This document shows, one piece after another, positions 1-12,948 of a stretch of DNA of 64,000 nucleotides (the first letter of the stretch is position 1; every line of letters begins with the position of its first letter). The translations under genes and the position numbers were made by a program. The stretch comes from Eutypa lata (Eukaryota > Ascomycota > Sordariomycetes > Xylariales > Diatrypaceae): contig JAKULF010000003.1 in assembly GCA_022661535.1 (NCBI GenBank), positions 186,001 through 250,000 of the forward strand, in the 5' to 3' direction. The notes below the pieces were generated by a model. It had not been told where the DNA came from. It searched no databases and saw nothing but the letters and a program-made list of their open reading frames with translations.

Positions 1-469
1 ACCCCTAACGTGTACCCCTTTTTACTTCCAGTCATTCATGATTATCGCCTATAGGTGAAAATAGGCGGTAGTAACTGAGATAAACCTGTCGCCAATTATA
101 CTAGACATCATGGCATGTTGCTGCAGAGCCCAGTGAGGTAATTATATTAGTCTAGTAACGAAAGAAAGGACGCTTTGCAGATAAGAGTGTAGAATCTAGC
201 ACAGCAGGGAAAGATATAATCAAATTTTAATACCGGCAAAGAACCTCGTGGAATTAGTGGCTAGTTATTATTCTATTAGCTTGTCAATGATTCCATTGAA
301 GAGTCAAGCAAGATGTCTTCACACAAAATACATTAATGTTTTGACTGAGAGCCCCCCCCCCGCCGCAACTGAAATCCCACAACCTCACCTTATTTTTGAC
401 GTTGATAATTCTAACTAACACACGATTCTTGCCATGTCAACTTAAAACGTACATAAATCAGCTAGCTAC
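1..469. other. Intergenic, nothing recognised
   Basis: No open frame with coding character is visible. There is a run of C's near 351-361. The right end is the 3' flank of the ISG12-like gene. Confidence 0.5.
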
Positions 470-1218
470 CTACATTTTCATTCCTACTCTCTGAAAGAGA
501 GCAAATACACTGCCTGCCTCAACTTGGCCTAGGCCAGACTGCCAGCCAGCTGCCCATGAACCTGCCGCCTCTGTTATTATACCTTCTCCACACAGATAGC
601 ATCACCATAAACAGTATACTTACCAGCAACAGGTCCCGCAGACCTAAAGCCGAAGACGGAGATACACTGAGGCACCAGGAGCGCCATGACGGCCAGAGCA
701 AGCAGCGTCACAACAACACCGCACGGGACCGGATTCTCTCCGACGAACTTATACACAGCAGTGCTGACTCCATCGAGTGCCTTCTTGAAGTCGGCCGGAA
801 GGCCCTCTTCGGTCTCAATTGCAGTCTCGAGCCAGCAGCGCAGTGCATGTGCGCCGGCGCACCCGCTGCTCGCGCACTTCCCCACCAAGCCCTGAATCTC
901 CGCTGCGGCGCCGAGCGCGTGCAGTGCGACCTGCAACCCCAGGTTGGCTCTCGCCTGCGCGGTCCCTTGCCAGGACTCGCCGATGCCCTTGGCTGAGGTC
1001 CGGCCGAACTCATCGGCGGCCTTCAGGAGCCCGGGGATTGCTGCTTCGGCTCCCTTGCGCACGTTGTTGGCGAGTACGTCGGCCGCGTGGTGGTGGTGCC
1101 CGCCCTGGGCGAAGCCTTTGCCGAATTCTTCGGCGCCCTTGGCGAGACCACGGCCTAATTCGTCGGCCGCCTTGGCGATATGCTGGCCGGCGTGGGCAAG
1201 ACCTTGGAATATATCCAT
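470..1218 (-). CDS. ISG12/IFI6-IFI27-like small hydrophobic protein, 2 exons, 228 aa
   Basis: The model is exon 1 at 1218-624, intron 562-623 (GTAAGT..GGCAG), exon 2 at 561-470. It closes at 229 codons. Without the intron the protein would stop soon after GPVAG. With it, the C-terminus reads GPVAGSWAAGWQSGLGQ then EAGSVFALFQ, the Gly/Ala-rich signature of the Ifi-6-16 family (PF06140). The first 110 residues are an amphipathic Ala/Gly-rich region with repeated KAADELGRG, GAEEFGKGFAQG and AADEFGRTSAKG units, and there is a HHHH run near residue 41. A hydrophobic helix (VVVTLLALAVMALLVPQ) precedes the family motif, as is usual. Animal members act at mitochondrial or endoplasmic membranes in stress and apoptosis; the role of fungal members is not established. 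Stand-alone gene. Confidence 0.8.
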
Positions 1219-1837
1219 AGCTGCGTGTGGGAAGTTTGGATGCTTTATGTCCTTTGCAAGCGTGAATTTGAAAGTGTGAGATAATGTGTAAGGTGTGTGA
1301 TGATTTTGGAGCTTTTAGATGGTGTGAAAACTGTTTATTAAGTGTGACAAATCTTGATCGACTCCTGGTGGCGATCCAGAAAGATATAATAGCCTTCGTT
1401 TGTCGGCTGCCCAAGAGGTGCGTTTGATAAACTGGCATATGATTTCCACTCGGGAGTTAGCGCCGGCTAAGCACATTCATCTGAGAGCACTCGATATTGT
1501 ACTACCCATACGATGTGTACTAAAGAAAATTTACAGGCAGCTCTTGTATCGAAGAGATAATATCCACCAAAGCCGGTAGTGGGAGTACTTAAATGAACAA
1601 AGCAGGTAGCCGAACGATATTTTCTACCGCCTCTCCCTCCCGGAAGTATTGTTTAACGTTGTTTGATAAATGCTCTTTGATATTGTATAACGCAAGTAGA
1701 ACTTATCTTACATTAGTTTTACTTCTGTTAATTGCAGCTGCTTATATTGATGACTACTTAGATTCATGAAATGAACTGATACGAAGCTAAACCACACAAA
1801 ATTTCCAACGAGAGAATCACCTAAGGAGGCCGCAACT
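1219..1837. other. Intergenic between ISG12-like gene and GMC oxidase gene
   Basis: It holds the promoter of the ISG12-like gene (right of 1218) and the 3' flank of the GMC gene. AT-rich; no coding sequence or RNA gene recognised. Confidence 0.5.
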
Positions 1838-3817
1838 TCAAATCCGACCTAACTCTTTGACAATGATATCTGCAGCCTTCTCGCCGATGACCATAGCCGT
1901 GTGGTTGGTATGACCAGCAAGGTTCGTAGGGGAAATGCTCATATCAGCGATCTTGAGCCCTGTGACGCCGTGAACATTCAAGTTCGCATCAACCACGCCA
2001 TTCTTTTCCAAAGGCAACATCTTGCAGGTTCCTAAAGAGTGCCAAGTCGACGCAACCTTTTCACGTAACCACTGATCGATAACAGTGTCGTCTTCGGCGG
2101 TGTATTTGATGTCTGTAATGTCTGGCGCAAGTGGTCCGTCGGTCTCGATGCACCTTGCTTCCGAGTCCGCGGGGAACGGTGGATGACAAGGGGTCGCCTC
2201 CCCTCGGTACGTGCTCATGCGACGCGCAAGCTCACGTTGCTTCTTGTATGCCCATCTGCACGTTTTAACATCGAAACCCTCCGCATCAGAAAAAAACCCA
2301 GGATCGAAGTCTACTGGGTCGCTCAATTCGGGCCCCGTGATATGCATTGAGCCCCTTGAAAGCGGATAGATGCTAAAGGCTGATATTGTAAAATATTGCC
2401 CACGAGGAACCTCGGACGGGTCATTTGGATAGCTAGTATTAAACGTTAATATTCAAAGCTGGTTGGAGAAAGGAAGGAAAGGGGCTCTGTGTTCTTACCC
2501 GTTTCCTAAAGACATCATGGTCAGAGGCTTGGATAGATCATCTTCGAAGTTCCGGTTCCAAATTCTTTGAAAATCAGCACCAAGGGTGGCGATATCAGAT
2601 TGGGTTGGTCGAAGCTTGCAGCTGACGTCGAGACAGTTCCAGCCTAGCATCTTGTCTCCCTTCTCAAGCATGGAGGGAACATCTAAGGTTCCGTTGACAA
2701 GGCCATCGATTGTTTCATCTGGCTCAAGACTCGATTTGAACGCACATGAGACCGAGTGGTGATCTTCGTAACCCTCTCCGACACCAGGTGACTTCCGAAA
2801 CTGGCGCAATTCCAGCTCGTTCGAGAACCTCCAATTTTCCGATGCCAGATCTTTCAAGCACGGGCGGAGTTCCACATGTGCCGCAGGAGAGAACTACCGT
2901 TTTCCTGGCTTTGATGGTTCGGCTGGCCCCCTCCTTGGGCTGATACGTGACTCCAGATGCCTTTTTGCCTTCAAAGAGAACGCGAATGACCTGGGAGTCA
3001 ACGACGACATGTAGGTTGGGATGCTTACCGTCTTGCAGTCTCGGATGGAGATAACTATGGGCAGCATCCTGCCGCTTGCCGTCGGCTGAAATGTAGCGCT
3101 TTGCGCGCTGTACTCCGTTGTTGGATACCAGATCGCTTAGGTCTTCATACTCTTTCCACCCGAGCTTCTCTGCAGCTGCCACGAAGGCGTTCTCCGATCG
3201 CAGCGAAGTGTATGTTCCTCGAGTGATTTGGACTGGGCCATCATGGCCATGGATATCCTTGGGGTCATCCCCATGGTATGTCTCAGTCTAGGATGGAGTC
3301 ATAAGCATTGCCAACTAGATGGTCCTTGTTTGTATGGGGGTATCGTCACCTTCTTCATATACGGCAGCAGCTCCCCAGAGGACCATCCAGGGGCGTGCCA
3401 AGAATCGTAGTCAGACCGCTGTGCTCTACTATACACTAGGAAGTTTACTGACGAGCCTCCGCCTAGAATGTGAGCAACTGGGACTACAAGCTCCCTATTA
3501 GAAAGAAACTCGGACTTCTTTCCTTTATGGAGCGTCATTGTCTTGCTACCAGGCGCCCCGTGGAAGAGAAACAAGAGCGGCGTGACGACGGTAGGATCGC
3601 CATGGTTGTTGGATCCGGCTTCGATAACTAAGATAGAGAGAGAGGGGTCTACATCCGACAGCCTAGACGCAAGAACACATGCAGCAGTACCACCTGAGGA
3701 ATCAGTCAGCGCTTTCGGTGCCAATCTCATGTTATTAGAATTGTCATGTTGCTTACCTCCCGCGATTATAATATCGACAGTGTCGATATTAGTAGGGAGT
3801 TCGCTGTATAACGGCAT
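1838..3817 (-). CDS. GMC oxidoreductase, alcohol-oxidase-like, with one internal frameshift (possible pseudogene)
   Basis: Exons are 3817-3757, 3693-3350, 3287-2499 and 2432-1838; introns are 3694-3756, 3288-3349 and 2433-2498, all GT..AG. The product is about 595 aa, normal for the fungal AOX-like branch, which oxidises alcohols using FAD and gives H2O2. Visible are the Rossmann start made by splicing (DIIIAGG+GTAACVLASRLSD), the GMC signature GGGSSVNFLVYSRAQRSDYD, and the C-terminal catalytic region WHSLGTCKM...GHTNHTAMVIGEKAA with the active-site His and Asn. Near base 2789 there is one extra base: frame one reads APVSEV, the next frame continues PGVGEGYEDHH, and the exon lengths only add up if one base is removed. 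Everything else is well preserved, so this is either a recent mutation or a sequence error. No obvious peroxisomal targeting end. Confidence 0.8.
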
Positions 3818-4632
3818 CGTCAGTGTGGGAAGAGGGGGTGAATGGGGACCCGAGTGTTGGGGAGTTTGTGAGTGCTACTAGAGTGAAATGTGATGAGGTT
3901 GGAAGCATCAGGAACGGCAAGGCAGCTCAAACACACAGTTTAATACTACTCTGCACCAACCGCTTCTATTGGGGTTTTTTATGTGACTGTGCTCCGACAT
4001 ATCATGGTCGAGAAGACCAGTGGTAAGGGGTGGAGGCCCCACCTTTACAATGCCCGAATAAATGCACCCTTAAGTAACTGCATCAAAATACCATACATAA
4101 TATGTACGTACGGGCCTTGGGGCTGCGGGGACAAAAGTGTAAGGGCATGTAAGGGGGTGTTGCCCCCATTTCTAACACCACACCACCTCCATTACACTCC
4201 CATCAATCATCTCGGACGATTGTAAATCGGACTTTGAGGCTCTACGCGCACGTATCGTCTGACTCGTCGGGAGTATCACTGTACTAAGGTAATAATGTAA
4301 AACTTGGTGGCTAGAGTAATTTAACGATTTAAAGTATAGTCAATACCATTATGTAGTGATGGCGGTAACAAATGATTCTAGAATAGCATGTCATTCCATC
4401 ACCTTCATGAAACAAGCCCTGCTGGGTGCATGGAAGGAGCCATGGACCAATACACGAAACTACCACAACCGCCCGTACCTTCTTCGAGAATTTAGAAATA
4501 GCCAAATAGTAGGTACCTATACTTACTTCTTCCCCAACCCAGACTTTCCTGACTTCTACATCAATCAGCCCTTCTCCAACTTCATAGTTCATCTTCCAAT
4601 CCAATCCAGTTGGTGCAAATATTCATATCAAG
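3818..4632. promoter_or_regulatory. Divergent intergenic region, GMC gene (-) and BTB gene (+)
   Basis: About 815 bases separate two head-to-head genes, so it should contain both promoters. Several open frames of 60-120 codons cross it, but none shows a recognisable domain. No specific binding site could be assigned. Confidence 0.4.
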
Positions 4633-5545
4633 ATGGATTCCCCATATGCACAGTAAGTTATAATTGCCCTTCTAACTGTCTGTTGCAGGGTGCCGGTATC
4701 TTATTCAATGTAGATTGATCACTTCAAAGCTCTTCCGATTCCTGGTTGGGTCGGAGAGGAAGGAATTCACCGTGCACTCCCATGCAGTTTCTCGGCTCTC
4801 CAATCCCCTCAATTCGCTCATCAACGGCGACATGACAGAAGCTCGTGAGGGTATAGTTGTCTGGGACGACATGGAACCAGATACGTTCGTTCGGGTCTTG
4901 GAGTTTGCCTATCGCGGCGATTACACCACGCCGAAATTAGAACCCAGGGCCGAGCCGTACCGACATACCTATGAACAATTGAGCCCTTCCGACCAGGAGA
5001 AACTTAAGAGTATTAGCCCTCAGGATATCACGCGCGATATAGCCTTTACTCCTGAAGAAGTTGACAAACTCCATCACAACGCTCAGAGATGGGTGCGGGC
5101 CCCTTACGTTACCCCAGGCCCAACATACGACCCGGAGGAACCCGACGAGATCGATTTAGATTACGCAGAACTTCTCTTCTGTCACGTCAACCTTTACGTC
5201 TTTGGCGATAAATACTTTATCGAAGACCTCAAGGCACTCACGACCTACAAGCTACATCGGACACTCTTAGCATGGCCTAAGCTTTACGAGATTCTTGAAG
5301 ATGTCGCTGACGTGACTCGTTTCACCTACGAAAATACCACCAAGAGAGACAAGATGAGAATGCTCTTATCACACTTCGTATCGTTACACTTCGGAATCTC
5401 CAGCATGCACCCCGCAATTACTCACTTGATGGAAGAAGTTGGAGAGGTTTCGTTTGACGTTGCAAAGCACTTGTCAGATGATGTTACTGCCCTGGAGGAG
5501 GAGATGGGCCACGGCCATGACTCGGAGGAGGATGGTCCTGAATAA
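4633..5545 (+). CDS. BTB/POZ domain protein, 2 exons, 283 aa
   Basis: Exon 1 (4633-4652) encodes MDSPYAQ; intron 4653-4713 (GTAAGT..TGTAG); exon 2 runs 4714-5545. The model closes at 284 codons. It is preferred to a start inside exon 2 because it restores the usual short leader of fungal BTB proteins before the domain. The BTB core spans about residues 8-75: FLVGSERKEFTVHSHAVSRLSNPL, then WDDMEPDTFVRVLEFAYRGDY. The rest is helical (YAELLFCHVNLYVFGDKYFIEDLKAL, the BACK-like start) and ends in an acidic tail (EEEMGHGHDSEEDG). BTB domains mediate dimerisation and, in some proteins, binding to cullin-3 ligases; this fungal class is large and mostly uncharacterised. No MATH, Kelch or zinc-finger partner is present. 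Confidence 0.85.
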
Positions 5546-6879
5546 ATACTCCATGAGGAGTTGTCTATTGCTGTGATCTCTTGGTCAGATGAACTTATAT
5601 CCTCCCGGTATACTTTGTGGTTGAAGTTTTAACGTGGATATGGAGAAAGAGACTCTATACCCCCACCCCCTGAATATGGGCTATGGCTTATCATGCTATC
5701 TCTAAAGCAATATGGCTATATAACAACGACGTTACAATATATATAGGTGATGACATAACAACTTCTGTCATTTTCTATTAATATCAGCGTTCTATGTCTT
5801 TGCCCTCTAATATGATGTGACTACAATGACCGAGATACGAAGGATCACTCATGCACAATAGTACAGTACTACCCAACATTATGATATGTGGCTATTACAG
5901 GTTGTGCTTCATGTCCAACTATGCCGAAATTAGGATGTTATTCGCTGAAGGGAGACAGGAATATACATATGGTATCATACATGACAGCTAAGGGCGTTCT
6001 TTACATACTATAATAGTAGGGACTAATATACAGACTTCGACCTATGTTATCTTCTGCCTAGCTCACTCTAGTCAGTCCACCAGACCAATGATCCCGGCTT
6101 CAGGACTCGGTAATAAAGCCTTGAGGAAATAGACACTATCATTATTTCCAAGCGGCCTCTCATCAGCCCATGCTTGGAGGCAGTCCCCGTTGGCATGTTT
6201 ATAGGGCCAGGATATAAGTTCTCCCAGAAAAAGATGATGATCGTTCAATTAGAGTTGCACAGCATTCCCTTGCGGGGGACCTCGAAGCAACAGTTTAAGT
6301 AAATATTACCACGTGGTTCATACGGAGTTCGGTGACAGAACGACAGAGCGGCTCGGGCCAGAAAACTAACTCTAGTGAACAGTGAAGAAAACATTGTCTC
6401 CTTGGAGCTCAGGATAGTGCTCAGGGTACCGAGATTGACATAACGGCTGGTTCTACATGTAAGAAACTGCACCTAGTTTCAAAGGAGCACGAGGGATCAC
6501 ATCCGACGCAATGTGGTATTTGAAGAGATTTGAGATAGCCAAAATAGACCAGAGGCTCCCGTCTTGTACTACGATTAATATTGGGGTGAGTCAACAGCCC
6601 CGAGATAAAAAGGTAGTATGTGAAGCGGTTTGCTCATAATGCAGCTAGAGACGCCAGTATCACACCGTGAGAAGACCTGGCGGGAGGGGCTTGAGGGGTT
6701 CGTATTCTCTGTGGATACGCGAAATGAAGGTCCATAATTCAGCGCTTTAGCTCACTATCATTGTAGGAAAATAATCCAATTTTCTAATACGTAGTAACGA
6801 ACCAACTTACACATCATGGGACGGACACCGCAAAGGTAGGTAGGCAGTACCTTAATATGCCCAAAGAGACCATACCTGC
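5546..6879. other. Intergenic between BTB gene and ABC transporter 3' end
   Basis: About 1.3 kb, AT-rich. A 75-codon frame at 6245-6472 (-) has no recognisable domain. Two genes converge here, so both 3' ends lie in it. Nothing else supported. Confidence 0.5.
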
Positions 6880-9800
6880 TCACATCATACTCTGGGAAGA
6901 CCCCCGGTGCAGTTTGGAGAAGATGCTAGACTGGTCCTTTAACAGCTCGCTAGGCTTGCCAGATTCAACGAGGCGGCCGCTGTCGAGAACAATGACGCGA
7001 TCGAAGTCGACTAGGGTCGAGAGCCTGTGCGCTATCATGACGATGGTGTGGTCTGCGAACTCCGAGCGAATGACCTCTTGCATCTGTGTATCGGTTCGAG
7101 CATCGACACTGCCACCCAACGCGGGTTAGAAACACAGTTTTCGTGGTGCATGTGTGTGAGGGGGAGGGGCTCATATTACTAACCTGCTAGTTGGCTCATC
7201 AAGAATCAAGACTTTCCCCGGTTTCAGCAAAGCCCGCGCAAGACAGAAGAGCTGGCGCTGTCCGTGAGAGAGAAAATCTGTATCCATGGGGGTGTCTAGG
7301 ATGGAGGCGATGCCAGACTGGCCGTTCCTGGTCTTCTCCTGAAGGACCCCCCAGAGTTTCACTTTCTCGAAGGCCACGATGATAGCTTCGTCGGTGCAGC
7401 GGGATTCGGGGTCGACGTTCAGCCTGATGGAGCTAGGGTATAGGAACGGGTCTTGCGTGAGGCAGATGACGCGCTCACGGACGACGGAACCCTTGAGGGT
7501 TGCCAGGTCGATGTTGTCTAGCACGATCCTGCCAGAGGTAAGGTTGATCATGCGTAGGATGGCCAGAGTAGATGAGCTCTTTCCGCTGATGCGTTGAGCA
7601 TTAGTCAGTAAGTAGTCAACAACTAGGTTCGGAACTTTCAACGTTGATTGGAAGCAACGTACCTCCCTGTTCTCCCGACGATGCCAATCTTCTGGCCGCC
7701 TTGAACCGAGAAAGTGAGATCATGGAGTACTGGTGCTTTACTATCACCATAGCTGGCAGATACACCTTCAAACGACAGGACCCCTTGACTAGGCCATTCC
7801 GGGTCGGGGGCATCGCTCTCGTCGGGCAAGCTCTCACTAGGCGTATTCTCCGAGAAGTCTTTGATGCGCGCGATGGCGCCTAGGGAGGTTTCTAGGAGCG
7901 TCCAAGATTGTACCAAGTGCGTCAAAGCGTGCGAAAGGCTCATCATCTGGACCAAGGCTATGCCCAGAAGACCGGCATCGATACTAGAGCGGAGCGCAAC
8001 TGTCATGCCCATCAGAAGGGCAGCGAGGCCGGCGACGACGAGGTCCAGCACCAGGACGAGCCATCGCTGAACGCAGAGTAGGAGGTAGAATGGCTTTTGA
8101 GACTCGTCCAGAAGTTTCCTGTTCTTGGTAGCATATGACTCGGTCCAGCCAAAGGCACGAATAGTGACTAAACCGTTCAAGGATTCGATGAAATGTGAGT
8201 ATAGCGGTGCGTTTGCTTCTAGTCTATCTGCACATTAGTACATAGATTGCGAGGTTTGAAATTTTTTTCATACTCCAAGAGACGCAACTGCCTAGATGTT
8301 CGCAGGTAGAACCGCTGAATGAGATACAGAACGCCGATCACCAGAGGCAGTAATGCTGCGAAGTATCCAACTGCAGTCACGGCTAACGCCACTACCACAA
8401 GACAAGAACCCAGCTCTGTGGTGGTAGGTACTTAGTTAGCGACTGTCACCAGCTCGAATACACTTGACTAGACGTCTTACGGAAAGCACAATTGATGATA
8501 GCACCTGGGAGCGTCAAATCGGCCAAACGGAGGTCTTGGCTAAACCTATCGAGAAAGTCAGCATGTTACTGGTTCGAAATTTTCTACTGTGGCATACAAT
8601 ACCTATTGACGAGGACGCCAGTTTCCGTTTCGGAAAAGAAGGACATCGGGGCGCGCATAACCGACGCCAAGATGATCCGGTGCAAGCTGTTGCCAGACTT
8701 CGGTATCATGTGAATCCAGAGAAATCTATTGGGTGTGAGTAGGACCTGGAACCCGAAGTTGACTTGGCTTTGACTCACGCGATAGCTGCTATCATCCCCG
8801 CAGCATCTAAGACACTGAGCCCTGCGAAGATACCTAGCCAGTAGCCCGTCTTGGGGTCTTCACCGCGCTCGTTGCTTTGTGCCCACCAGTTTAACCATAC
8901 AGCTGATAGTAGTTAGCATCACCCATTACGCATCGTGGCTATGCTAGGAAACATACATTGCATGCCGCTGGCTGTCTCATTGACTGCGATCGCTAAAAGA
9001 AACAGCATGATACTCATTAAGCCAAGAGTTCGGCTATAGTACTTGTAGGTAGCCCAGTCCCCAGTCTGGCGACTCCCATCTGAGACACGAGTAGAGATCT
9101 GCTTTCCTTCAGCGCGTTCAACAAATTCGTGTACAGATTCACCCTGATTCGTCTCTTGCGATTGTTCATTCAACTTGATTTTCAGGCCGTAGACATAATT
9201 GCCAGGAACATTGAGATCAGGAAATGTCCCTTGCTCGGCAATTTGACCGGCCTCATCGATAGCAAGAATCCAGTCGGCCTGAGGAAGTCGTTTTACTACA
9301 TTTGTTAACAGAGGCTTACTAGGAGCATGTAGGTAGGCAGCATACTTACTCGAGTGCGTTGCTAGGATAGTAGTTGTGCCGGACCGCCTAAATAACCCAT
9401 CTTTGCCGAAGACACCCCTGAACACAATCTCCTCGGTGACGCTATCGAGACCGCTGAGTACGTCGTCGAGAATCGCAAGTGGCTTACGCGCGTATACTGT
9501 ACGTGCGATTGACTGGGATAGTCAGGACAGATGTTGTCGAAACAAAGAGGGTACCTGAACTTACTAGTCTTTGTTTTTGCCCTCCACTGAGCTTGATTCC
9601 CTGGCTCCCGACAAGAGTTGAGTCTCCCTCGGGAAGCTGAAGCATGTCGATATCAAGCGCGCATGCTCGCACGACTGATTGGTACCATTGTGGTTGAAAC
9701 TCTGACTCGGCCACGATGTTGTCACGGATAGAGCCGTTTATGATCCAAGGGGTTTGGTCGCAATATGCAATTTGCGATGAGAGAACCTTCACTCGACCTT

Positions 9801-12149
9801 GGGTGAATGTCGTCTCTCCCAACAGTCCTTTGAGCAAAGTTGATTTTCCACACCCAACTGGGCCAACAACTATGGTAAGATAGGAATCACGAGATATGCG
9901 AGTCGATGCATCCTTGACGATGTCTTGGGTCGAGTTAGACCATCCGAAGGAGGTGGCCCGGAGCGAAACCTGATCTTGAGAGTGGCGGACAGCCTCGAGA
10001 TGGCGAAGCTCAACCCCTTCCGCCTCAGAAGGTAGATCCTCATCTAAAGACGAGTGGATGGAACCAACAGTCCGCAAGTCTACCCTTGATTGCTCTAGTA
10101 AGAAACTTTGGATTCTCTGGAAGCACCCAAGTGCACCCCAGCCTTGAGGTATTGCCGTGAGCAGATCACTGAGGGGTTTCGAAATGAGGAAGAGGAGCGA
10201 CAGCGAAGAGATCGCCTGCGATACAGAAAGAGAACCAGTACCTTGGACCTTTGCTACAACGGCGTAGGCAGCAAACAGGAAGAACCTAGACAAGATATCC
10301 GGGACGTTAACTGTAAGCAGATGTCAGCATACGATCAGACGGGTATGTGAAAGAGCCTGACCCAAAGCTACATTGCAGGCCTGCACTCGTCTGTATCGTT
10401 TCGAAACAGCAATCTCGTCTTCTCTTAGTTGTTGAATATTGTGAGACATTTGACTAGTTAGTCCGAGCATCTTGACATTCTTCATGGACCCTAGAATCTC
10501 AGACGTGAAGTTAATTCTTCTCTGAGTAGACTCGAGCCAAGCCTTCTGTCGCTTGGCTACCTGATCGGCAAGGAGAACGGACAGAGCCGTTGCGACTAGA
10601 TGACATGTTAACATTAATATTGTGCTACTTATATTACATGAGCATGCCTTACTTATGGTTATTATGATAGGGGCAATAAAAGCAACGCCTAGCTGAACAT
10701 AAAGAAGATATGCTGCTATGCCGAGCTGGATAACGGCTGGAACCGCATCCGCAATAACATAGTGAAAGGTCTCGGCAATCCGTTGGACGTCTGTTCCCAT
10801 TAAGGTCATAGCCGCAGACTCACTTACGTTGACAAGCTGAAGCTCTGTCATCTTACTGTATATCAGTGTAACAAGGCCGCCACGCATCATAGTCATCAAT
10901 CGATATGTCAGATGAGATGCCCATCCCATAGTAATCTGAGTTGGTCAATAAGAAGAGTTAATAGATGTATGGACAACTGTCCGCTTTACTCACAGCCAGC
11001 CCAGTAAACACTAGAGAAAAGGCACCGATCAATCCGTAACCTGTATCGTTACTCCCTGAAGAACCAGCAGCTTGGACGAATGTGACCGCCTTCTGAATGA
11101 GGAACGGCTGGCATAAACTGAGAGATATGTAGCATAGCTTCGGAAAGAATATGCCCAAGACTTCCCACCTTAGTCCCGAAAGGGAGGCTAAGGCTAAGGC
11201 ATGGGTGTTTTTCTGGTTACCTTGCATGTGTAAGCAGCATCTCATCCAACGTGTGTGTGTTCTTACATTTCTCCCATGCGGATCTCAAATCTTCCGACAG
11301 AATTCCCGAGTCAAGTTTCTCGCTGATTGGAGGAAGGTCGCCCAACGTGAGAATCTTGCCAAAGCCGGCTAGCAGCAGTGAGTTGAGCCACCAGAAGAGC
11401 CCGCGACTGAATGGACCACTTGTACTTTCGAGGGAGAAATGTTGGCCGAGGCCAAGAAGCAGCGATCTCTTCTCTGCTGCTTCCAGCAAAAGTAAAATAC
11501 ATTTTATGGCAAGTGACGCCGTTAGTGTTGTCGCCACGGCATCGCCGACCCCGATAAGCCATTGTGTGCGCACGCGTGCAATATCGAACAGAACAGTGAC
11601 GACGAGATAGATGCTGATGAGGAAAGAAGGCCGAATCGACTTTGCATGTTCAAGATGCGACAGGATAGCTAGAGTCAGTCCAGATACTAGCGATAACGCC
11701 GCTGATGCAATTGAGATGCGATTGCGAACTCGGGCATCAGTCCATAAAATTACTTGTGCAAGTTGTAGACCCGTGTAGGCTCCGATCGTTATCTGTGATG
11801 AGATCAACCACCATCAAGTTTGGGACCCCGGCGGAGACGGCTTACAAGTTTTGCAATGTAGAGCGCATTCCTCCTAACCTTGATCTTGCGCCGTGCAAGT
11901 CTAATGGCCCGAAAGGGTGTCAAGAACAGGAAGCAGACCGTAGGGAGGATTGCCAAGATGAGCTCTTCGAACTGGACTATCACCACCAGTGAGATTAGAT
12001 CCTCCAATTATGTTCCACTCATTACACTCAGCATATAGCTCACCAGTAAAATCGAACCCTCCACGGCATTCTGCTGACTTGATCGCTGGGCCGAACGAAT
12101 CATCGCCACAGAGAAGCAATGTCGACGAGTCCATTTTGCCTTGGTACAT
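6880..12149 (-). CDS. ABCC (MRP)-type full-size ABC transporter, 16 exons, 1466 aa
   Basis: Exons: 12149-12044, 11976-11846, 11792-11267, 11220-10994, 10935-10653, 10595-10362, 10310-9565, 9512-9350, 9295-8957, 8902-8779, 8725-8603, 8545-8481, 8415-8274, 8223-7663, 7585-7184, 7108-6880. All 15 introns (46-77 bases) have GT..AG ends and the frame closes at 1467 codons. An alternative start lies at 12134. The N-terminus (DDSFGPA, CRGGFDFT) is typical of fungal ABCC pumps with an extra N-terminal membrane domain (TMD0). Order: TMD0, TMD1, NBD1 (Walker A GPVGCGKS near 652, signature LSGGQ, Walker B PLAILDDVLSGLD), TMD2, NBD2 (Walker A GRTGSGKSS near 1253, signature LSHGQ, Walker B KVLILDEPTS, then IAHRL). 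NBD1 has Asp where the catalytic Glu would be, as in ABCC proteins generally. It probably exports organic anions, conjugates or toxins across the plasma or vacuolar membrane. Substrate unknown. Confidence 0.92.
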
Positions 12150-12948
12150 CAAGCTAACGTCTGTCTAGAAAGGCGAGATCTAGAATTCAGATAACGTATC
12201 GAGGGGGTGGTACTTATTAAATGCGAGCGGGTCCATCAGCCTATACCTACATGACAGCCCCAAAGCTTAAGTCCGGATGTATGCGGGGCTATCACAGAAT
12301 GGGATCGTACTTAACTAAAGATAAGCTCGCAAGGCGGCTAGACCTATGTACCTAGGCCTCTAGCTGCAGGAGCGGACCCTTGTTACATCGAACTTAAGCT
12401 AGGTAGGTACATAGATAGCTGGATTCCTCTCTCGGTTAAGCCTGTTCATTGATATCGACCATATAATAGCTGACTCTTGATGATAGAGGTCGTCGGAATG
12501 GAGTCCTTGACGTCGATTGCATATTATGCTTTAAGTAGATTACTCTTTTCTAGTTGGAACTTGAGCAAATATCACGGAGTTATACAAGACGAGGAAACTC
12601 AGTACTGGTTTAGGCTCTATTGGATAGCATTATATTTCTTACTTGGTCTAACGAGCATATGCTAGCTTGCTAGCTTCATTTCCTTCGATAAGCCAGGTCC
12701 GCATCCTAAACCGCTGGGAGTAGTACCAGGACTGATCCATTTTGAACATCATATCATCAAATTCGAAACTTGATGCCTGCCACGGCCTCTCAGGTTGGGG
12801 AAAGGCCTTGGACTCGAGAGGTGCCGTTCAGTGGTTACCATACCCTCGAATAACGACATGGCTGTCTCAGACGGAACAGCCAGTCCTGGCGCTTATCTTG
12901 AAAGCGATAGTGTTGTCCTTGGCCCAGGGTAAGATCTCGAGTCTTCAG
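12150..12948. other. Intergenic, ABC transporter promoter and 3' flank of GPI protein gene
   Basis: Contains the promoter of the ABC transporter gene. A 62-codon frame at 12477-12665 (+) is not convincing. Several TAGGTA/CTAGCT short motifs occur. No RNA gene seen. Confidence 0.45.
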
